From: Nocardia speluncae NBRC 108251
GTDB lineage: Bacteria > Actinomycetota > Actinomycetes > Mycobacteriales > Mycobacteriaceae
Length of the DNA stretch: 64,000 nucleotides
NCBI RefSeq assembly: GCF_001613245.1
Contig: NZ_BDBZ01000009.1
Span: forward strand, 124,001 to 188,000
Direction: 5' to 3'
Below the pieces are notes generated by a model. The model did no database searches, was not told the origin of the DNA, and was given only the letters and a program-made list of their open reading frames with translations. The position numbers were made by a program, and so were the translations under genes. Positions 53,301 to 61,573 of this stretch are shown here, in pieces (within the stretch, counting starts at the first letter, position 1; the number at the start of each line of letters is the position of its first letter).

Positions 53301-54817
53301 TCGGCTGCGCGGAGATCGGCGCCGATGATTCGTTCTTCGAACTCGGCGGGCATTCGCTGCTGGCCAACCGGTTGATACTGCTGATCCGGGAGGAGTTCGG
53401 CGTCGAGATCGATGTGCGTGCGCCGTTCGACACTCCGACGGTCGCGGGGCTGGCGGCGCTCGTCGACGCGACACCGGTCACCGCGACGGGCCGGCCCGAA
53501 CTGGATCGCCGCCCGCGGCCCGAGCGAATCCCGCTGTCCTACAACCAGCGAGCTGTCCTGGCCGGTGGCGATATCGGCCCGGCCCGGCTGGTGGCCCACC
53601 TGGACGGCCCGCTGGACCGGGACGCGCTCACAGCCGCTGTTCACGATGTGTTCGAGCGTTACGAGATTCTGCGGACGGTCCCGGCCACCGCGGACGACGA
53701 GTGGTACCAAGCCGTTCGCCCGGGACCGCTACCCGATCCGGCAGTGATCGAGGTCGTCGAGCAGCAGTGGCCCCGGCCGGCGCCCCGGTTCGATCGTGCG
53801 GCGGGACCACTGCTGCATCCTCGGCTCGGCATCCTCGGCCCGGACCAGCACGTCCTGGAACTGACGGCCGACCGGCTCGTGGCCGACGAAAGGTCGCTGC
53901 GGATCGTGCTCACCGACCTGGCCACGGCCTACCGGAGTCGCGTGGGTAACGGGTCGGCGCCCCGCTGGTCCGGACCGGCCGTCGATTACGCCGACTACAC
54001 GCTGTGGCAGTCGGCAGTCGTCGAATCGGCGGGACCGCAGCTGGAACAGTTGCGAGCGGGGCTGCGCGGGCTGCCCGATCTCTCGGCCTCCCCGGTTGCC
54101 GTGCCTGCGCGGTCGGCAGAGTTCACGGTGCCCAGCGCGTTGCGCCGGCGGTTACGTGCTCACGCCGAGACGGTCGGTGCCTCCGAATACATGCTCTACC
54201 AGGCGGTGGTCGCCGCCCTGATGCACGCCCTCGGAGCGGGCGTCGATATCGCGCTCGGGGCACCGCTGTCCGGCCGGGCCGACAGTGCCGTATCCGAGGT
54301 GGTCGGGCCACTGTCCGCGGCCGTGGTACTGCGCCACGATCTCTCGGGCGACCCGGCTCTGCGCGCCGTTCTGGACCGGGCGCGCGGTACCGCGTTCGGG
54401 GTGTACGGCGGCCACGACATGCTGATCGACGGGGTCGCGGCGGCCGTATGCCCCGGGCGCTCACCGTACGACCTGTGCCGGGCCGTCGTGGATTTCGGCG
54501 AACTCTGCCCGCCACAGCAGTTCTGGCTGGACGACGAGGTGGCCGCGCGGATCACCGACTCCGCGCCCGGTATCGCCCACCGGCTTGCCTTTGCGTTCGG
54601 CTCCGCGGGTGACGGTGGCCTGCACGCCACGGTGCGCGCCGAAGCTGCGCGCCACGATCAGCAGACCGTCGAACTGCTGGCGCGGTATCTCGAAGAGCTA
54701 CTCACGACCTTCGTCGAATCACCCGATCTACCGGTATCCGAGGCAGTCGCGCTCGACGCGACGCGGGCACTCTGGACGGCGGACGGCGGCCTGTCCCTGC
54801 AACCTCCCGGTTCCTGA
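50336..54817 (+). CDS. NRPS with C-A-PCP-C layout, condensation motifs degenerate
   Basis: 1,493 residues; ATG preceded by ggagag. Domains: condensation-like (about 18-450), with HTIAWDD where HHxxxDG is expected; a complete adenylation domain (about 470-960) with YTSGSTGTPKG, FDASLLD, NHYGPTE, YRTGDLARR, GRADEQVKVRGHRIESGEV and EHGKLDKRALP; a carrier domain (about 985-1055, FFELGGHSLL); and a second condensation-like domain (about 1065-1490) with DRLVADE at the active site. My reading of the adenylation pocket is D-A-L-H-P-G-H-V-S, which matches no code I know. It probably works with the hydroxylase and formyltransferase in siderophore assembly, but neither condensation domain looks able to form an amide bond. 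Total length is close to MbtF-type synthetases. Confidence 0.88.
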   Translation: MSIIANDANRAARPDEGDRTPPNRYPLSSGQRRAWFLQTRDPGDTALNLPVGYRLQGSLDSERLRAAVQSVTDRHEILRTTYGLDSDGEPYQQVRTDLLLPWQEHDLRDLAAEPARRRAEVLTRRALARPFDPAAETPLRVTLIRLAASEYLLLLVVHTIAWDDESASIFAAELSVAYNDTTLAPPPVRFIEQFGEAAGGDDREYWRQSLTPLPEALELPGRPAPRGAGPATVEHTSRPLPATLLDLAREAAAGAGTDETTVLLAAFAALVHRYTGADDFLVAVPASTRGLRAAGVIGYFGNTVLIRATPRPEQSFAEFHAGLAATVAGGRAHRRIGIDEVVHAVNPDRTGARDGLAQLARIGFGIREPIAVPELAGVRATLETSGSPDAPVPLRITVVLDRDRPRLVADHRSEQLDRPLVEQLLGHYVQLLDSVLHDPGARIGELDLFGHRDRAALLARSHGALVPHAPATLVALVEERVAAAGDDAAVVAPAAAGGADLELSYRELNGRANRLARELVAQGIGTDDLVAVRIANSAEFVVAVLAVLKAGAAYLPIDPAYPEQRIDFLDRDARPRLVLGRAELAAAEERAAGLPGHDLSDIERVRPLRPGNLAYVIYTSGSTGTPKGVGVAHAAIAEHLRGFGAEWDMTAQDRLLQSSSVSFDASLLDIFLTLSLGACLVIPKPDALRDIPYISELIGRYGVTVLHMVPSLLSTFLMLPEVTEWRALRRVPVGGEALLGEVADRFARVFDAELRNHYGPTEAVVSATHLTVRGPQGAGVVPVGVPNRNVYVYLLDNRLQLVPDGVLGEIYLGGAQLARGYLHRAGLTAERFVADPFHPGQRLYRTGDLARRNSRGEIEFAGRADEQVKVRGHRIESGEVQAALSAHPGVGACAVVAFQEPVTGTGLAAYLVPAAGALDVAEVRAFAAKSLPDYMLPTAWAVLAEIPLTEHGKLDKRALPEPRRFATGERRPPSTPTEIRLAELFGALFGCAEIGADDSFFELGGHSLLANRLILLIREEFGVEIDVRAPFDTPTVAGLAALVDATPVTATGRPELDRRPRPERIPLSYNQRAVLAGGDIGPARLVAHLDGPLDRDALTAAVHDVFERYEILRTVPATADDEWYQAVRPGPLPDPAVIEVVEQQWPRPAPRFDRAAGPLLHPRLGILGPDQHVLELTADRLVADERSLRIVLTDLATAYRSRVGNGSAPRWSGPAVDYADYTLWQSAVVESAGPQLEQLRAGLRGLPDLSASPVAVPARSAEFTVPSALRRRLRAHAETVGASEYMLYQAVVAALMHALGAGVDIALGAPLSGRADSAVSEVVGPLSAAVVLRHDLSGDPALRAVLDRARGTAFGVYGGHDMLIDGVAAAVCPGRSPYDLCRAVVDFGELCPPQQFWLDDEVAARITDSAPGIAHRLAFAFGSAGDGGLHATVRAEAARHDQQTVELLARYLEELLTTFVESPDLPVSEAVALDATRALWTADGGLSLQPPGS

Positions 54818-54840
54818 CGCGCGGAGGTCTTCGAACCCTG

Positions 54841-54866
54841 AGCGGGGAGCGCGGTCGCTCCCCGCT
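54841..54866. terminator. Bidirectional terminator between NRPS and M13 peptidase genes
   Basis: agcggggagcg / cgctccccgct, an 11-bp perfect stem with a 4-base loop. It lies between the convergent NRPS and M13 peptidase genes, five bases from the latter's stop codon. Confidence 0.8.
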
Positions 54867-54870
54867 CAGC

Positions 54871-56946
54871 TCACAGCTCGACCCGCTGGTCCTCCGGGAG
54901 GAACAGGGCGTCGGTTTCGGCCACGCCGAATGTCCGGTAGTACTCGGCGATATTGCGCACCACCTGATTCACGCGGAACTCGTCGGGGGCGTGCGTATCC
55001 CCGTGGAGCAATCGTTCGGTGTACTCGGGTGTCGTCTTCGAACGCCAGATCCTGGCATACGACAGGAACATGGTGTGGTAGTCGGGTGGCGATATCCCCG
55101 CCCGCTCCTCGGCCAGCCGGAAGGCGGTCAACGCGATCTGTAAACCGCGCAGATCAGCGAGGTTCTCACCGACGGTCAGTTCACCGTTGACGTGCTGGTC
55201 CGGCGCGAGGCCCTCCGGCACCAGCGCGTTGTACTGGTCGACGAGTTGTTTCGACTTGGCGTCGAACGCGGTGCGATCGGCGGGGGTCCACCAATCCCGC
55301 TGGTTACCGTCACCGTCGAACTTCGAACCCTGATCGTCGAAGCCGTGCCCGATCTCGTGCCCGATCACCGCGCCCACCCCGCCGTAGTTGACCGCGGGCA
55401 CAGCATCCTTGTCGAAGAACGGCGGCTGCAGGAACGCGGCGGGGAAGACGATTTCGTTCGAGGTGGGGGAGTAGTAGGCGTTCACCGTCTGCGGCGAGGC
55501 ACTCCATTCGGATTTGTCCACCGGCTCCCCGAGTCGATCGAACGAGCGCTTCACCTCGAAATCATTGATGGCGCGCAGGGATTCGATCAATTTCCCGCGA
55601 GTGACCGTCAGTTTCGAATAGTCCACCCACTTGTCGGGGTAACCGAGTTTGAGGCCTATCTTCTCCAATTTCTCGATCGACGCCTGCTGCGTTTCCGGCG
55701 ACATCCAGGACGAATTCGTGAAGTTCTCCCGGTAGGCGGCCATCAGGTCATCGACCATGACCTGCACCCGCTCCTTGGCTTCCGGCGGGAAGTACTGCTC
55801 CACATACAGCTTTCCGAGCTGTTCGCCGAGGTTGCCGTCCACCGTGCCGACCGCGGATTTCCACAACTCGGGCCGCTGCTGCAAACCGGACATGAGGCGG
55901 CCGTTGAAATCGAAATTGGCGTCCGACAGTTCCTTGGGCAGGAACCGTGCGTAGGTCTGCAGAACCGACAGTTTGAGATATTCGCGCCACACCGCGATAT
56001 CGGTGGCAGACCAGATCTTGCCGGCCTCGGTGACGAAGGACGGCTGGTTCACCACCAGCTTCGCGAACAGGTCGCGCGGGCGGTCGGTGATCCCGGCCAG
56101 CCAGGGCTCCCAGTCGTACCCCGGCGCCAGCCCGGTGGTTTCCGCCCAGGTCATCAGGTTGTAGGTGGCCTCGGTATCGCGATTGCGCACATTGTCCCAA
56201 TGAGCGGCGGCGATCCGGGTCTCCAGATCGATCTGCCGGGCGGCGATCGCGGCGGGGTCGGATAGGTTCGCAGCCTTGGCGAGGCGTTCCAGATAGGTCC
56301 GGTAACCGGCGAGTTCCTCGGCGAACTGTGGATCGCGATAGTACTGCTCGTCCAGGCCGATTCCGGCTTGGCCGATCGAGGCGATATAGGCCGAAGAATT
56401 CTTCCGGTCGGTACTCACGCCGATACCGATCAGCCCGCCGATCGGCAGCCGCCCCATCACCTCTGCGAGAGCAGGTTTGTCTTTCGCGGCATCGATCTCG
56501 GCGAACATCGAATCCAGCGGCGTCAATCCGAGCTGTTCGATTTCGTCGAGGTTCATCCGGGCGTCGAACAGATCGCGGATCTGCTGGGCTTCGCTACCCG
56601 GCTCGGGATCACCGATGCCCTCGATGATCTGCCGCAACTGTGCCTGGGTGCGCTCCGCGGCCTCGCTGAACGCGCCGTAGGAGGTCTTGTCCGGCGGCAA
56701 CTGATACTCACGCAGCCATTTGCCGTTGACATGCCGGTACAGATCGTCCTGCGGCCGGACCGCCGGGTCGGAGCCGTCCATGTCCACACTGACCAGCCGC
56801 GCCGGCTCCTCCTCGGCGCAGGAGGCCAGCCACGCGGCCGCGGGGACCAGCCCCAGGGCCACCAGGAACGAGCGGCGGTCGAGCACGAACCGGCGATCCG
56901 ACGATTTCAAACCAAACCTCTCCCCGATGCGGAACCCGCACCTCAC
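54871..56946 (-). CDS. M13 (neprilysin-like) zinc metallopeptidase, probable Tat lipoprotein
   Basis: 691 residues. An extracytoplasmic peptidase of the PepO/Zmp1 type. The N-terminus has [26 protein letters not shown]: a twin-arginine stretch, a hydrophobic core and a lipobox-like LASC. The family opening [18 protein letters not shown] and the catalytic [37 protein letters not shown] (zinc His pair and Glu) and [10 protein letters not shown] (third ligand Glu) are intact. The C-terminus has the usual [14 protein letters not shown]. It is divergent from the rplN operon and convergent with the NRPS gene. Confidence 0.92.
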   Translation of the reverse strand: MRCGFRIGERFGLKSSDRRFVLDRRSFLVALGLVPAAAWLASCAEEEPARLVSVDMDGSDPAVRPQDDLYRHVNGKWLREYQLPPDKTSYGAFSEAAERTQAQLRQIIEGIGDPEPGSEAQQIRDLFDARMNLDEIEQLGLTPLDSMFAEIDAAKDKPALAEVMGRLPIGGLIGIGVSTDRKNSSAYIASIGQAGIGLDEQYYRDPQFAEELAGYRTYLERLAKAANLSDPAAIAARQIDLETRIAAAHWDNVRNRDTEATYNLMTWAETTGLAPGYDWEPWLAGITDRPRDLFAKLVVNQPSFVTEAGKIWSATDIAVWREYLKLSVLQTYARFLPKELSDANFDFNGRLMSGLQQRPELWKSAVGTVDGNLGEQLGKLYVEQYFPPEAKERVQVMVDDLMAAYRENFTNSSWMSPETQQASIEKLEKIGLKLGYPDKWVDYSKLTVTRGKLIESLRAINDFEVKRSFDRLGEPVDKSEWSASPQTVNAYYSPTSNEIVFPAAFLQPPFFDKDAVPAVNYGGVGAVIGHEIGHGFDDQGSKFDGDGNQRDWWTPADRTAFDAKSKQLVDQYNALVPEGLAPDQHVNGELTVGENLADLRGLQIALTAFRLAEERAGISPPDYHTMFLSYARIWRSKTTPEYTERLLHGDTHAPDEFRVNQVVRNIAEYYRTFGVAETDALFLPEDQRVEL

Positions 56947-57371
56947 CTAGGCGAACCAGCCTCATGAGGCTACCGGCGCCGAGCCTCGGCGTCGCGCTCG
57001 GTGATCGAGCGTTTCCGGACCGCCGTTCCTTTCCCATATTGTCGCCGTCGGCCGGGCGCCGCCTGGCCGGAGCGGTCGAGTTCTTCGAGTTCCTGAGACG
57101 GGGTATGCACGACCTGCGCGACCAATGGCGCGAGCAGCAGCGGGCCGGCAGACGGAGGTGCTGCATGGCCCCGATTTCCCCCCGAGCTGGGGATTCGCTA
57201 TTCTTGACCGGTTGCCTGTGGGCCTCGAGCCCGCGATTCGGCCGCGAACCCCCGGTGGTTGATCGCGTAGATCAGATGAAACCACTGGTAGGCGCGCGTT
57301 CGGGTGGTAACAGACCATGCCCGTCGGGTCGGCAATCCGGCGTGCTTTACGTCCAGGTCGAGGAGGCTGAA
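56947..57371. promoter_or_regulatory. Divergent upstream region of rplN operon and M13 gene
   Basis: About 425 bases without a convincing gene. It must hold the promoter for rplN-rplX-rplE-rpsN, since the S10 operon terminates far upstream. I could not pick a clear -35/-10 pair; tattct at 57199-57204 is one weak -10 candidate. The gaggagg ribosome binding site of rplN is at its end. Confidence 0.45.
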
Positions 57372-57740
57372 GTGATTCAGCAGGAGTCGCGGCTGCGCGT
57401 CGCCGACAACACGGGTGCCAAGGAGATTCTCTGCATCCGCGTTCTCGGTGGTTCGTCGCGCCGCTATGCCGGTATCGGCGATGTCATCGTCGCCACTGTG
57501 AAAGAAGCGATCCCCGGCGGCAACGTCAAACGGGGTGACGTGGTGAAGGCCGTCGTGGTGCGCACCACCAAGGAACGGCGTCGTCCGGATGGTTCCTACA
57601 TCCGTTTCGACGAGAACGCTGCCGTGCTCATCAAGCCGGACAACGACCCGCGCGGCACCCGCATCTTCGGCCCGGTCGGCCGTGAGCTGCGCGACAAGAA
57701 GTTCATGAAGATCGTTTCGCTGGCCCCGGAGGTGCTCTGA
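57372..57740 (+). CDS. rplN: Ribosomal protein uL14
   Basis: 122 residues, full length. A 50S protein at the subunit interface. [37 protein letters not shown] is diagnostic. The GTG at 57372 follows gaggagg. Longer in-frame extensions upstream have no family support. First gene of a four-gene remnant of the spc operon. Confidence 0.97.
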   Translation: MIQQESRLRVADNTGAKEILCIRVLGGSSRRYAGIGDVIVATVKEAIPGGNVKRGDVVKAVVVRTTKERRRPDGSYIRFDENAAVLIKPDNDPRGTRIFGPVGRELRDKKFMKIVSLAPEVL

Positions 57741-57741
57741 C

Positions 57742-58059
57742 ATGAAGGTGCACAAGGGCGATACCGTGCTCGTCGTCTCGGGTAAGGACAAGGGCGCCAA
57801 GGGCAAGGTCATCCAGGCCTTCCCGCAGCAGAACCGGATCCTGGTCGAGGGCGTGAACCGGATCAAGAAGCATGTCGCGAACTCCGCGAACCTGCGCGGC
57901 GCGTCGTCGGGCGGCATCGTTACCCAGGAGGCGCCCATCCACGTGTCCAACGTGATGGTCGTCGACTCCGACGGTAACCCGGCCCGGATCGGCTACCGCA
58001 CCGACGAAGAAACCGGCAAGCGGGTTCGGATCTCCCGTAAGAACGGGAAGGACATCTGA
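57742..58059 (+). CDS. rplX: Ribosomal protein uL24
   Basis: 105 residues, 50S assembly initiator. [28 protein letters not shown] (KOW motif) is diagnostic. It starts two bases after the rplN stop. Confidence 0.97.
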   Translation: MKVHKGDTVLVVSGKDKGAKGKVIQAFPQQNRILVEGVNRIKKHVANSANLRGASSGGIVTQEAPIHVSNVMVVDSDGNPARIGYRTDEETGKRVRISRKNGKDI

Positions 58060-58060
58060 T

Positions 58061-58624
58061 ATGACCACCACTGAGAAGATCCAGCCGCGGCTGAAGGTGC
58101 GCTACCGCGAGGAAATCAAGGACGCGCTGAACGGCGAGTTCGAGTACGCCAACGTCATGCAGATCCCGGGCGTGGTCAAGGTCGTTGTCAACATGGGTGT
58201 CGGTGACGCTGCCCGCGACGCCAAACTGATCAACGGCGCGGTCGAGGACCTGGCCCTGATCACCGGCCAGAAGCCGCAGATCCGCAAGGCCACCAAGTCC
58301 ATCGCGCAGTTCAAGCTGCGTGAGGGTATGCCGATCGGCGCGAAGGTCACCCTGCGTGGCGACCGGATGTGGGAGTTCCTGGACCGCCTGGTCTCGATCG
58401 CCCTGCCCCGTATCCGCGACTTCCGCGGCCTGTCGCCCAAGCAGTTCGACGGCAACGGCAACTACACGTTCGGCCTGAGCGAGCAGTCGATGTTCCACGA
58501 GATCGATGTGGACAAGATCGACCGCCCGCGCGGTATGGACATCACCGTTGTTACCACCGCGACCAACAACGAAGAAGGCCGTGCCCTGCTGAAGCACCTC
58601 GGCTTCCCGTTCAAGGAGAACTGA
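58061..58624 (+). CDS. rplE: Ribosomal protein uL5
   Basis: 187 residues, binds 5S r[41 protein letters not shown] and [24 protein letters not shown] are diagnostic. Its 3' part has a decayed second copy at 60119-60165. Confidence 0.97.
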   Translation: MTTTEKIQPRLKVRYREEIKDALNGEFEYANVMQIPGVVKVVVNMGVGDAARDAKLINGAVEDLALITGQKPQIRKATKSIAQFKLREGMPIGAKVTLRGDRMWEFLDRLVSIALPRIRDFRGLSPKQFDGNGNYTFGLSEQSMFHEIDVDKIDRPRGMDITVVTTATNNEEGRALLKHLGFPFKEN

Positions 58625-58627
58625 GAC

Positions 58628-58813
58628 ATGGCCAAGAAAGCACTGGTCAACAAGGCCAACCGCAAGCCGAAGTTCGCCGTTCGCGCCTACACCCGCTGCC
58701 AGCGCTGCGGCCGGCCGCACGCGGTGTACCGCAAATTCGGCCTGTGCCGTGTGTGCCTGCGCGAGATGGCGCACCGCGGCGAGCTGCCGGGCGTGCACAA
58801 GAGCTCCTGGTGA
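58628..58813 (+). CDS. rpsN: Ribosomal protein uS14, zinc-binding type
   Basis: 61 residues, the short C+ form with both Cys pairs (CQRCGRP and CRVCLREM), so zinc-dependent. It is the housekeeping S14 in most actinobacteria. In the related mycobacterial operon rpsH follows; here a terminator follows instead. A degenerate second copy lies at 60166-60378. Confidence 0.97.
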   Translation: MAKKALVNKANRKPKFAVRAYTRCQRCGRPHAVYRKFGLCRVCLREMAHRGELPGVHKSSW

Positions 58814-58816
58814 GCT

Positions 58817-58888
58817 GATCCCGGCCGGCGTCGCCCGGCCGGGATAAACACCATAGAAAAGGACCCGAGCCACGGCTCGGGTCCTTTT
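58817..58888 (+). terminator. Double terminator after rpsN
   Basis: Two consecutive hairpins: atcccggccgg / ccggccgggat (about 58818-58845), then aaaaggacccgagcc / ggctcgggtcctttt (about 58857-58888), a 15-bp stem followed by T residues. The second is the strongest terminator in the window and ends transcription of the rplN unit. Confidence 0.9.
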
Positions 58889-58904
58889 CGTGCTTCGAGG
58901 GATT

Positions 58905-58978
58905 TGATCGTGAAACTGCGATCATACCCTTTGATCGTGAAAACGCGATCAAAGGGTATGATCGCGAAATAGCGATCA
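58905..58978. promoter_or_regulatory. Three HipB-type operators at exact 27-bp spacing
   Basis: Three 20-bp palindromic sites with arms TGATCG and CGATCA around 8-base spacers start at 58905, 58932 and 58959. Each start is 27 bases from the next. They fill the space right before the hipB ribosome binding site. HipB of E. coli binds palindromes with an 8-base spacer upstream of hipBA, so autoregulation is the natural reading. Confidence 0.8.
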
Positions 58979-59002
58979 TGGACCGAGTTGTGGGAGGTGG
59001 CG

Positions 59003-59236
59003 ATGGCACATCGACGGGCCCGGATCCGAAGTCCCCATGATTTCGGGCTGGCGATCCAGCAGGCGCGTCTGGGCCGGGAATGGTCCCAGCGTGATCTGGC
59101 CGAGAAGGCGGGCTACCCACAGAGCGTGATCAGCGATATGGAGAACGGTAAGCACACCCGTTACGCGGAGCGCCTGTTCGAGCTGCTGTCCGAGTGCGAG
59201 ATAGCTATCCACGCCGAGTGGGATGACACCGAGTGA
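59003..59236 (+). CDS. hipB: HipB-like XRE-family antitoxin
   Basis: 77 residues. DNA-binding helix-turn-helix: AIQQARLGREWSQRDLAEKAGYPQSVISDMENGK. In HipBA systems it represses its own operon and neutralises the HipA kinase. ATG at 59003 follows gggagg. It overlaps the hipA start by four bases, as is standard. Because hipA is broken, it probably now acts only as a repressor. Confidence 0.88.
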   Translation: MAHRRARIRSPHDFGLAIQQARLGREWSQRDLAEKAGYPQSVISDMENGKHTRYAERLFELLSECEIAIHAEWDDTE

Positions 59237-60092
59237 AGCGGCTCGGAGTCGAGCTCTACGGAGACCTCATCGGCACGCTGCGCGGCGCCGACAGCACGAC
59301 CTTCGATATCCGGGCCGACCCGGACGCGATCGAGCGATACGGCGTCAACAGCCGGATCCTTTCCGCTGCGATACCGCTGACTCCGAAACCGAACCGGGCA
59401 AAGGCCAAGCACCGGCGGAACTTCTTTCGAGAATTACTGCCCGAAGGAGATCAACTTGCCGCTATGAACGCGGCGGCGGGACTTGCTTCCGGCGATGTAC
59501 TGGGCTTCCTGTCCCGGTATGGCCGTGATATCGCGGGTGCACTCCAGATATGGGATCTGGACGATCCGAATGAACCCCCCACCCCTGAACTGCTACCCGT
59601 CACCGCAGCGCGTGTCCGCGAACTACTCGACGAACCTTTCGTGTATCCGCTGGCGAATCGCCCGGCTGTGGGCAAGACATCGTTGGCCGGAGTTCAGCCG
59701 AAGATAGTGCTTGCCCGGACAGACGACGGATGGGCGCAAGCTGTCGGTGGCGCCCCATCGACGCATATCTTGAAGCCGGTCGTACGGCAGCACCCCACGC
59801 TGATCTATGACGAGGAGTACGGGGCCCGGCTAGCCCGTGTTCTCGGGCTGGCCTCCCATGACACCTGGATGGCGACATTTGCTGGTACGCCTGCCCTGGT
59901 CATCGAGCGCTGGTTGCGAGCTGGGGTTTGCGATCTGCGGCAGAGCTGGTCGACGAAACTCTCGCTGCTGTCGCGGAGGCTGTCGAGCTGGAACACCCGC
60001 ACCCTCAGGCCGACCCACGGGTCCATCCGAGCGTGCGGCAGTTCACTGCGAACCTCCGCAGCGAACGCCCAGCGGGGATGCGCCCCGACTGA
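59233..60092 (+). pseudogene. hipA: hipA toxin kinase gene with internal deletion and frameshift
   Basis: The first about 228 codons read as a HipA N-terminal region: LGVELYGDLIGTLRG, FFRELLPEGDQLAAMNAAAGLASGDVLGFLSRYG, GKTSLAGVQPKIVLAR with the regulatory Ser loop, THILKPV and EEYGARLARVLGL. After ALVIERWLRA (near 59925) the normal frame turns to nonsense. One frame over, the true C-terminus resumes (AAELVDETLAAVAEAVELEHPHP through SVRQFTANLRSERP) and stops at 60092. Roughly 130-150 residues are missing, including the catalytic loop and metal-binding Asp of the kinase. The in-frame product ending at 60114 would be an inactive 293-residue chimera. HipA normally phosphorylates glutamyl-tRNA synthetase or a similar target. 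Confidence 0.85.
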
Positions 60093-60118
60093 GACTGCGG
60101 GAGTGTGCCGGTAGTACG

Positions 60119-60378
60119 TCGATGTTCCACGAGGTCGATGTGGACAAGATCGATCGTCCGCGGGTATGCGCATCGCCGACAAGGCCGACCGCAAGCTGCG
60201 GTTCGCCGTTCGCGCTTACATCCGCTGCCGGCCGCACGCGGTGTACTGCAAGTTCGGCCTGTGCCGTGGGTGCTTGCGTGAGATGGCGCACCGCGCGAGC
60301 TGTGGCACCGAGGGGGATCGCATTCGCGTGCCACCGGTTCCGGATGGTGGAGGTTCGAGTGTGATCGCTGTTCGGTAG
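60119..60378 (+). pseudogene. Decayed second copy of rplE 3' end and rpsN
   Basis: 60119-60165 repeats the rplE segment tcgatgttccacgag...gtggacaagatcga with a few changes. From 60166 a 70-codon frame reads [44 protein letters not shown], which is S14 with the first zinc Cys pair collapsed from CQRCG to a single Cys by a 9-base in-frame loss, and with an unrelated C-terminus. The original lies at about 58487 (rplE part) and 58628-58813. The bases between the two matching blocks have been removed. It looks like a partial duplication flanking the hipBA block, now degenerate. Confidence 0.85.
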
Positions 60379-60464
60379 CTGTCGCGGTGCGGGCCGACTC
60401 GTTCCCAGTGCCGGAAATGTCCCGGTTGTCCCGGTGTGGAAATCGCCCCCTAGTATCGGCGGTT

Positions 60465-60890
60465 GTGAGGCGTATAGGGCTGCCACCGAATCTGGTGCGG
60501 GTTGCCGTTCTGATATTCGCCGCCGCGGTCCTCACACTCGGACTGCACGACAGTCGGGACCCGGAAAACGCGCAGTCCGAAAATCTTTCGTTCCTTCACG
60601 CGGTGGTCGCCGCCGACGAACGGGTCGGTCCCGTCATCTCGGAGTCCGTCATCTCGGAGCCCGCGGGCTCGGGCGGGCAGATCGTGCACTGCCCCGATCA
60701 CTGTCCCCGTGCCTCGGCTGTTCGTCTGCGACCGGGTTACCTCTGGTACGGGGTCCTGTTGATCGCCGGACTGCTGATCGGCGGTTCCTGTTCCCTCGCG
60801 TGGTACGCCCGGCCGCGTGCTACCCGCCGAACTGTTACCGGCGCGGCGGGCGCGGAGTTGTTGCTGCGTCTCTGCGTCTGTCTTCGCTGA
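60465..60890 (+). CDS. Small two-segment membrane protein, function unknown
   Basis: About 141 residues. An N-terminal hydrophobic segment (NLVRVAVLIFAAAVLTLGLHD) and a second near the C-terminus (YLWYGVLLIAGLLIGGSCSLAWY) flank an acidic, exposed middle with VISESVISEPAG and two Cys (HCPDHCP). A TAGTAT -10-like hexamer at 60451-60456 ends eight bases before the GTG and no SD is present, so the mRNA is probably leaderless. I do not recognise the family. The middle probably lies outside the membrane. Confidence 0.6.
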   Translation: MRRIGLPPNLVRVAVLIFAAAVLTLGLHDSRDPENAQSENLSFLHAVVAADERVGPVISESVISEPAGSGGQIVHCPDHCPRASAVRLRPGYLWYGVLLIAGLLIGGSCSLAWYARPRATRRTVTGAAGAELLLRLCVCLR

Positions 60891-61173
60891 AATGCTGGTG
60901 GTGGGTACAGGATTCGCTGCCCACCGCCGCGTCGTTCCTGCGTGAACGGGTTCCGCCCGGCGCTGTGCGCGGGCGGGGCTGCCGGGAATGCGGGGCGTCA
61001 CGTTCGTCCGGCTCGGATGTGTGGCCGGAGGTAATTGCCGACGAGAAGGGGCGGCCATTGCTTCCTGTGCCTCAGGAGCGGACCCGGGCGTCCTATTCGT
61101 GCCGACGGTAATGCGTCGACGCGAATCCGTCAGTGCAACAACCATTTGCACAAAAACTCAGGAGATATCTTCC

Positions 61174-61509
61174 GTGAGAACTCTCACACCTCTGATCGCT
61201 CTCGCCGCCCCGATCGGCTGCCTGGTCTTCGGGGCCGGCACCGCATCGGCGGTGACGACGGAACAGGCGCCGAATTCGGTCACGGTGAACTTCACCGACG
61301 CGGAGGCACGCATGATCGATACGCTCAATCTGGGGCCGGTCCTGGGTGCGCTGCCGCCCAACTTCACGCCGGAGGCGAAACAGCGTCTCGGGGAGAGTCT
61401 GGCCGAATATGCCGGTCGTGCCGCCCGTGCCCCGGGGTCGACGCTGTCGGTGATCATCGATCAGCCGGTGGGTACGCCGCCTGGTGTCGGGGTGACCGTT
61501 ATCCGGTGA
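61174..61509 (+). CDS. Small secreted protein, function unknown
   Basis: About 111 residues. GTG start with aggaga eight bases upstream. Clear Sec signal peptide (RTLTPLIALAAPIGCLVFGAGTASA, cleavage after ASA). The mature part is short and acidic: VTVNFTDAEARMIDTLNLGP, helical LPPNFTPEAKQRLGESLAEYAGRAAR, and a C-terminal strand STLSVIIDQPVG. I do not recognise the family. A terminator follows directly. Confidence 0.7.
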   Translation: MRTLTPLIALAAPIGCLVFGAGTASAVTTEQAPNSVTVNFTDAEARMIDTLNLGPVLGALPPNFTPEAKQRLGESLAEYAGRAARAPGSTLSVIIDQPVGTPPGVGVTVIR

Positions 61510-61523
61510 TCCAGTGAGCACGG

Positions 61524-61557
61524 GGCACCGCTCGGTCCGGATGGGCCGAGCGGTGCC
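61524..61557. terminator. Bidirectional terminator
   Basis: ggcaccgctcgg / ccgagcggtgcc, a 12-bp perfect stem with a 10-base loop, extended by further partly paired bases on both sides. It lies between the convergent secreted-protein and MBL-fold genes. Confidence 0.8.
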
Positions 61558-61573
61558 CGTGCGCAGAGGGTCG

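Noticed and set aside
56964..57371. Long N-terminal extension of rplN
   Set aside because: L14 is about 122 residues in all bacteria, and GTG at 57372 has a strong ribosome binding site.
58905..58978. Three evenly spaced repeats resembling a mini CRISPR array or stacked terminators
   Set aside because: The units are palindromic with 7-base gaps, too short for spacers. They lie directly before hipB, and the real terminator is upstream of them.
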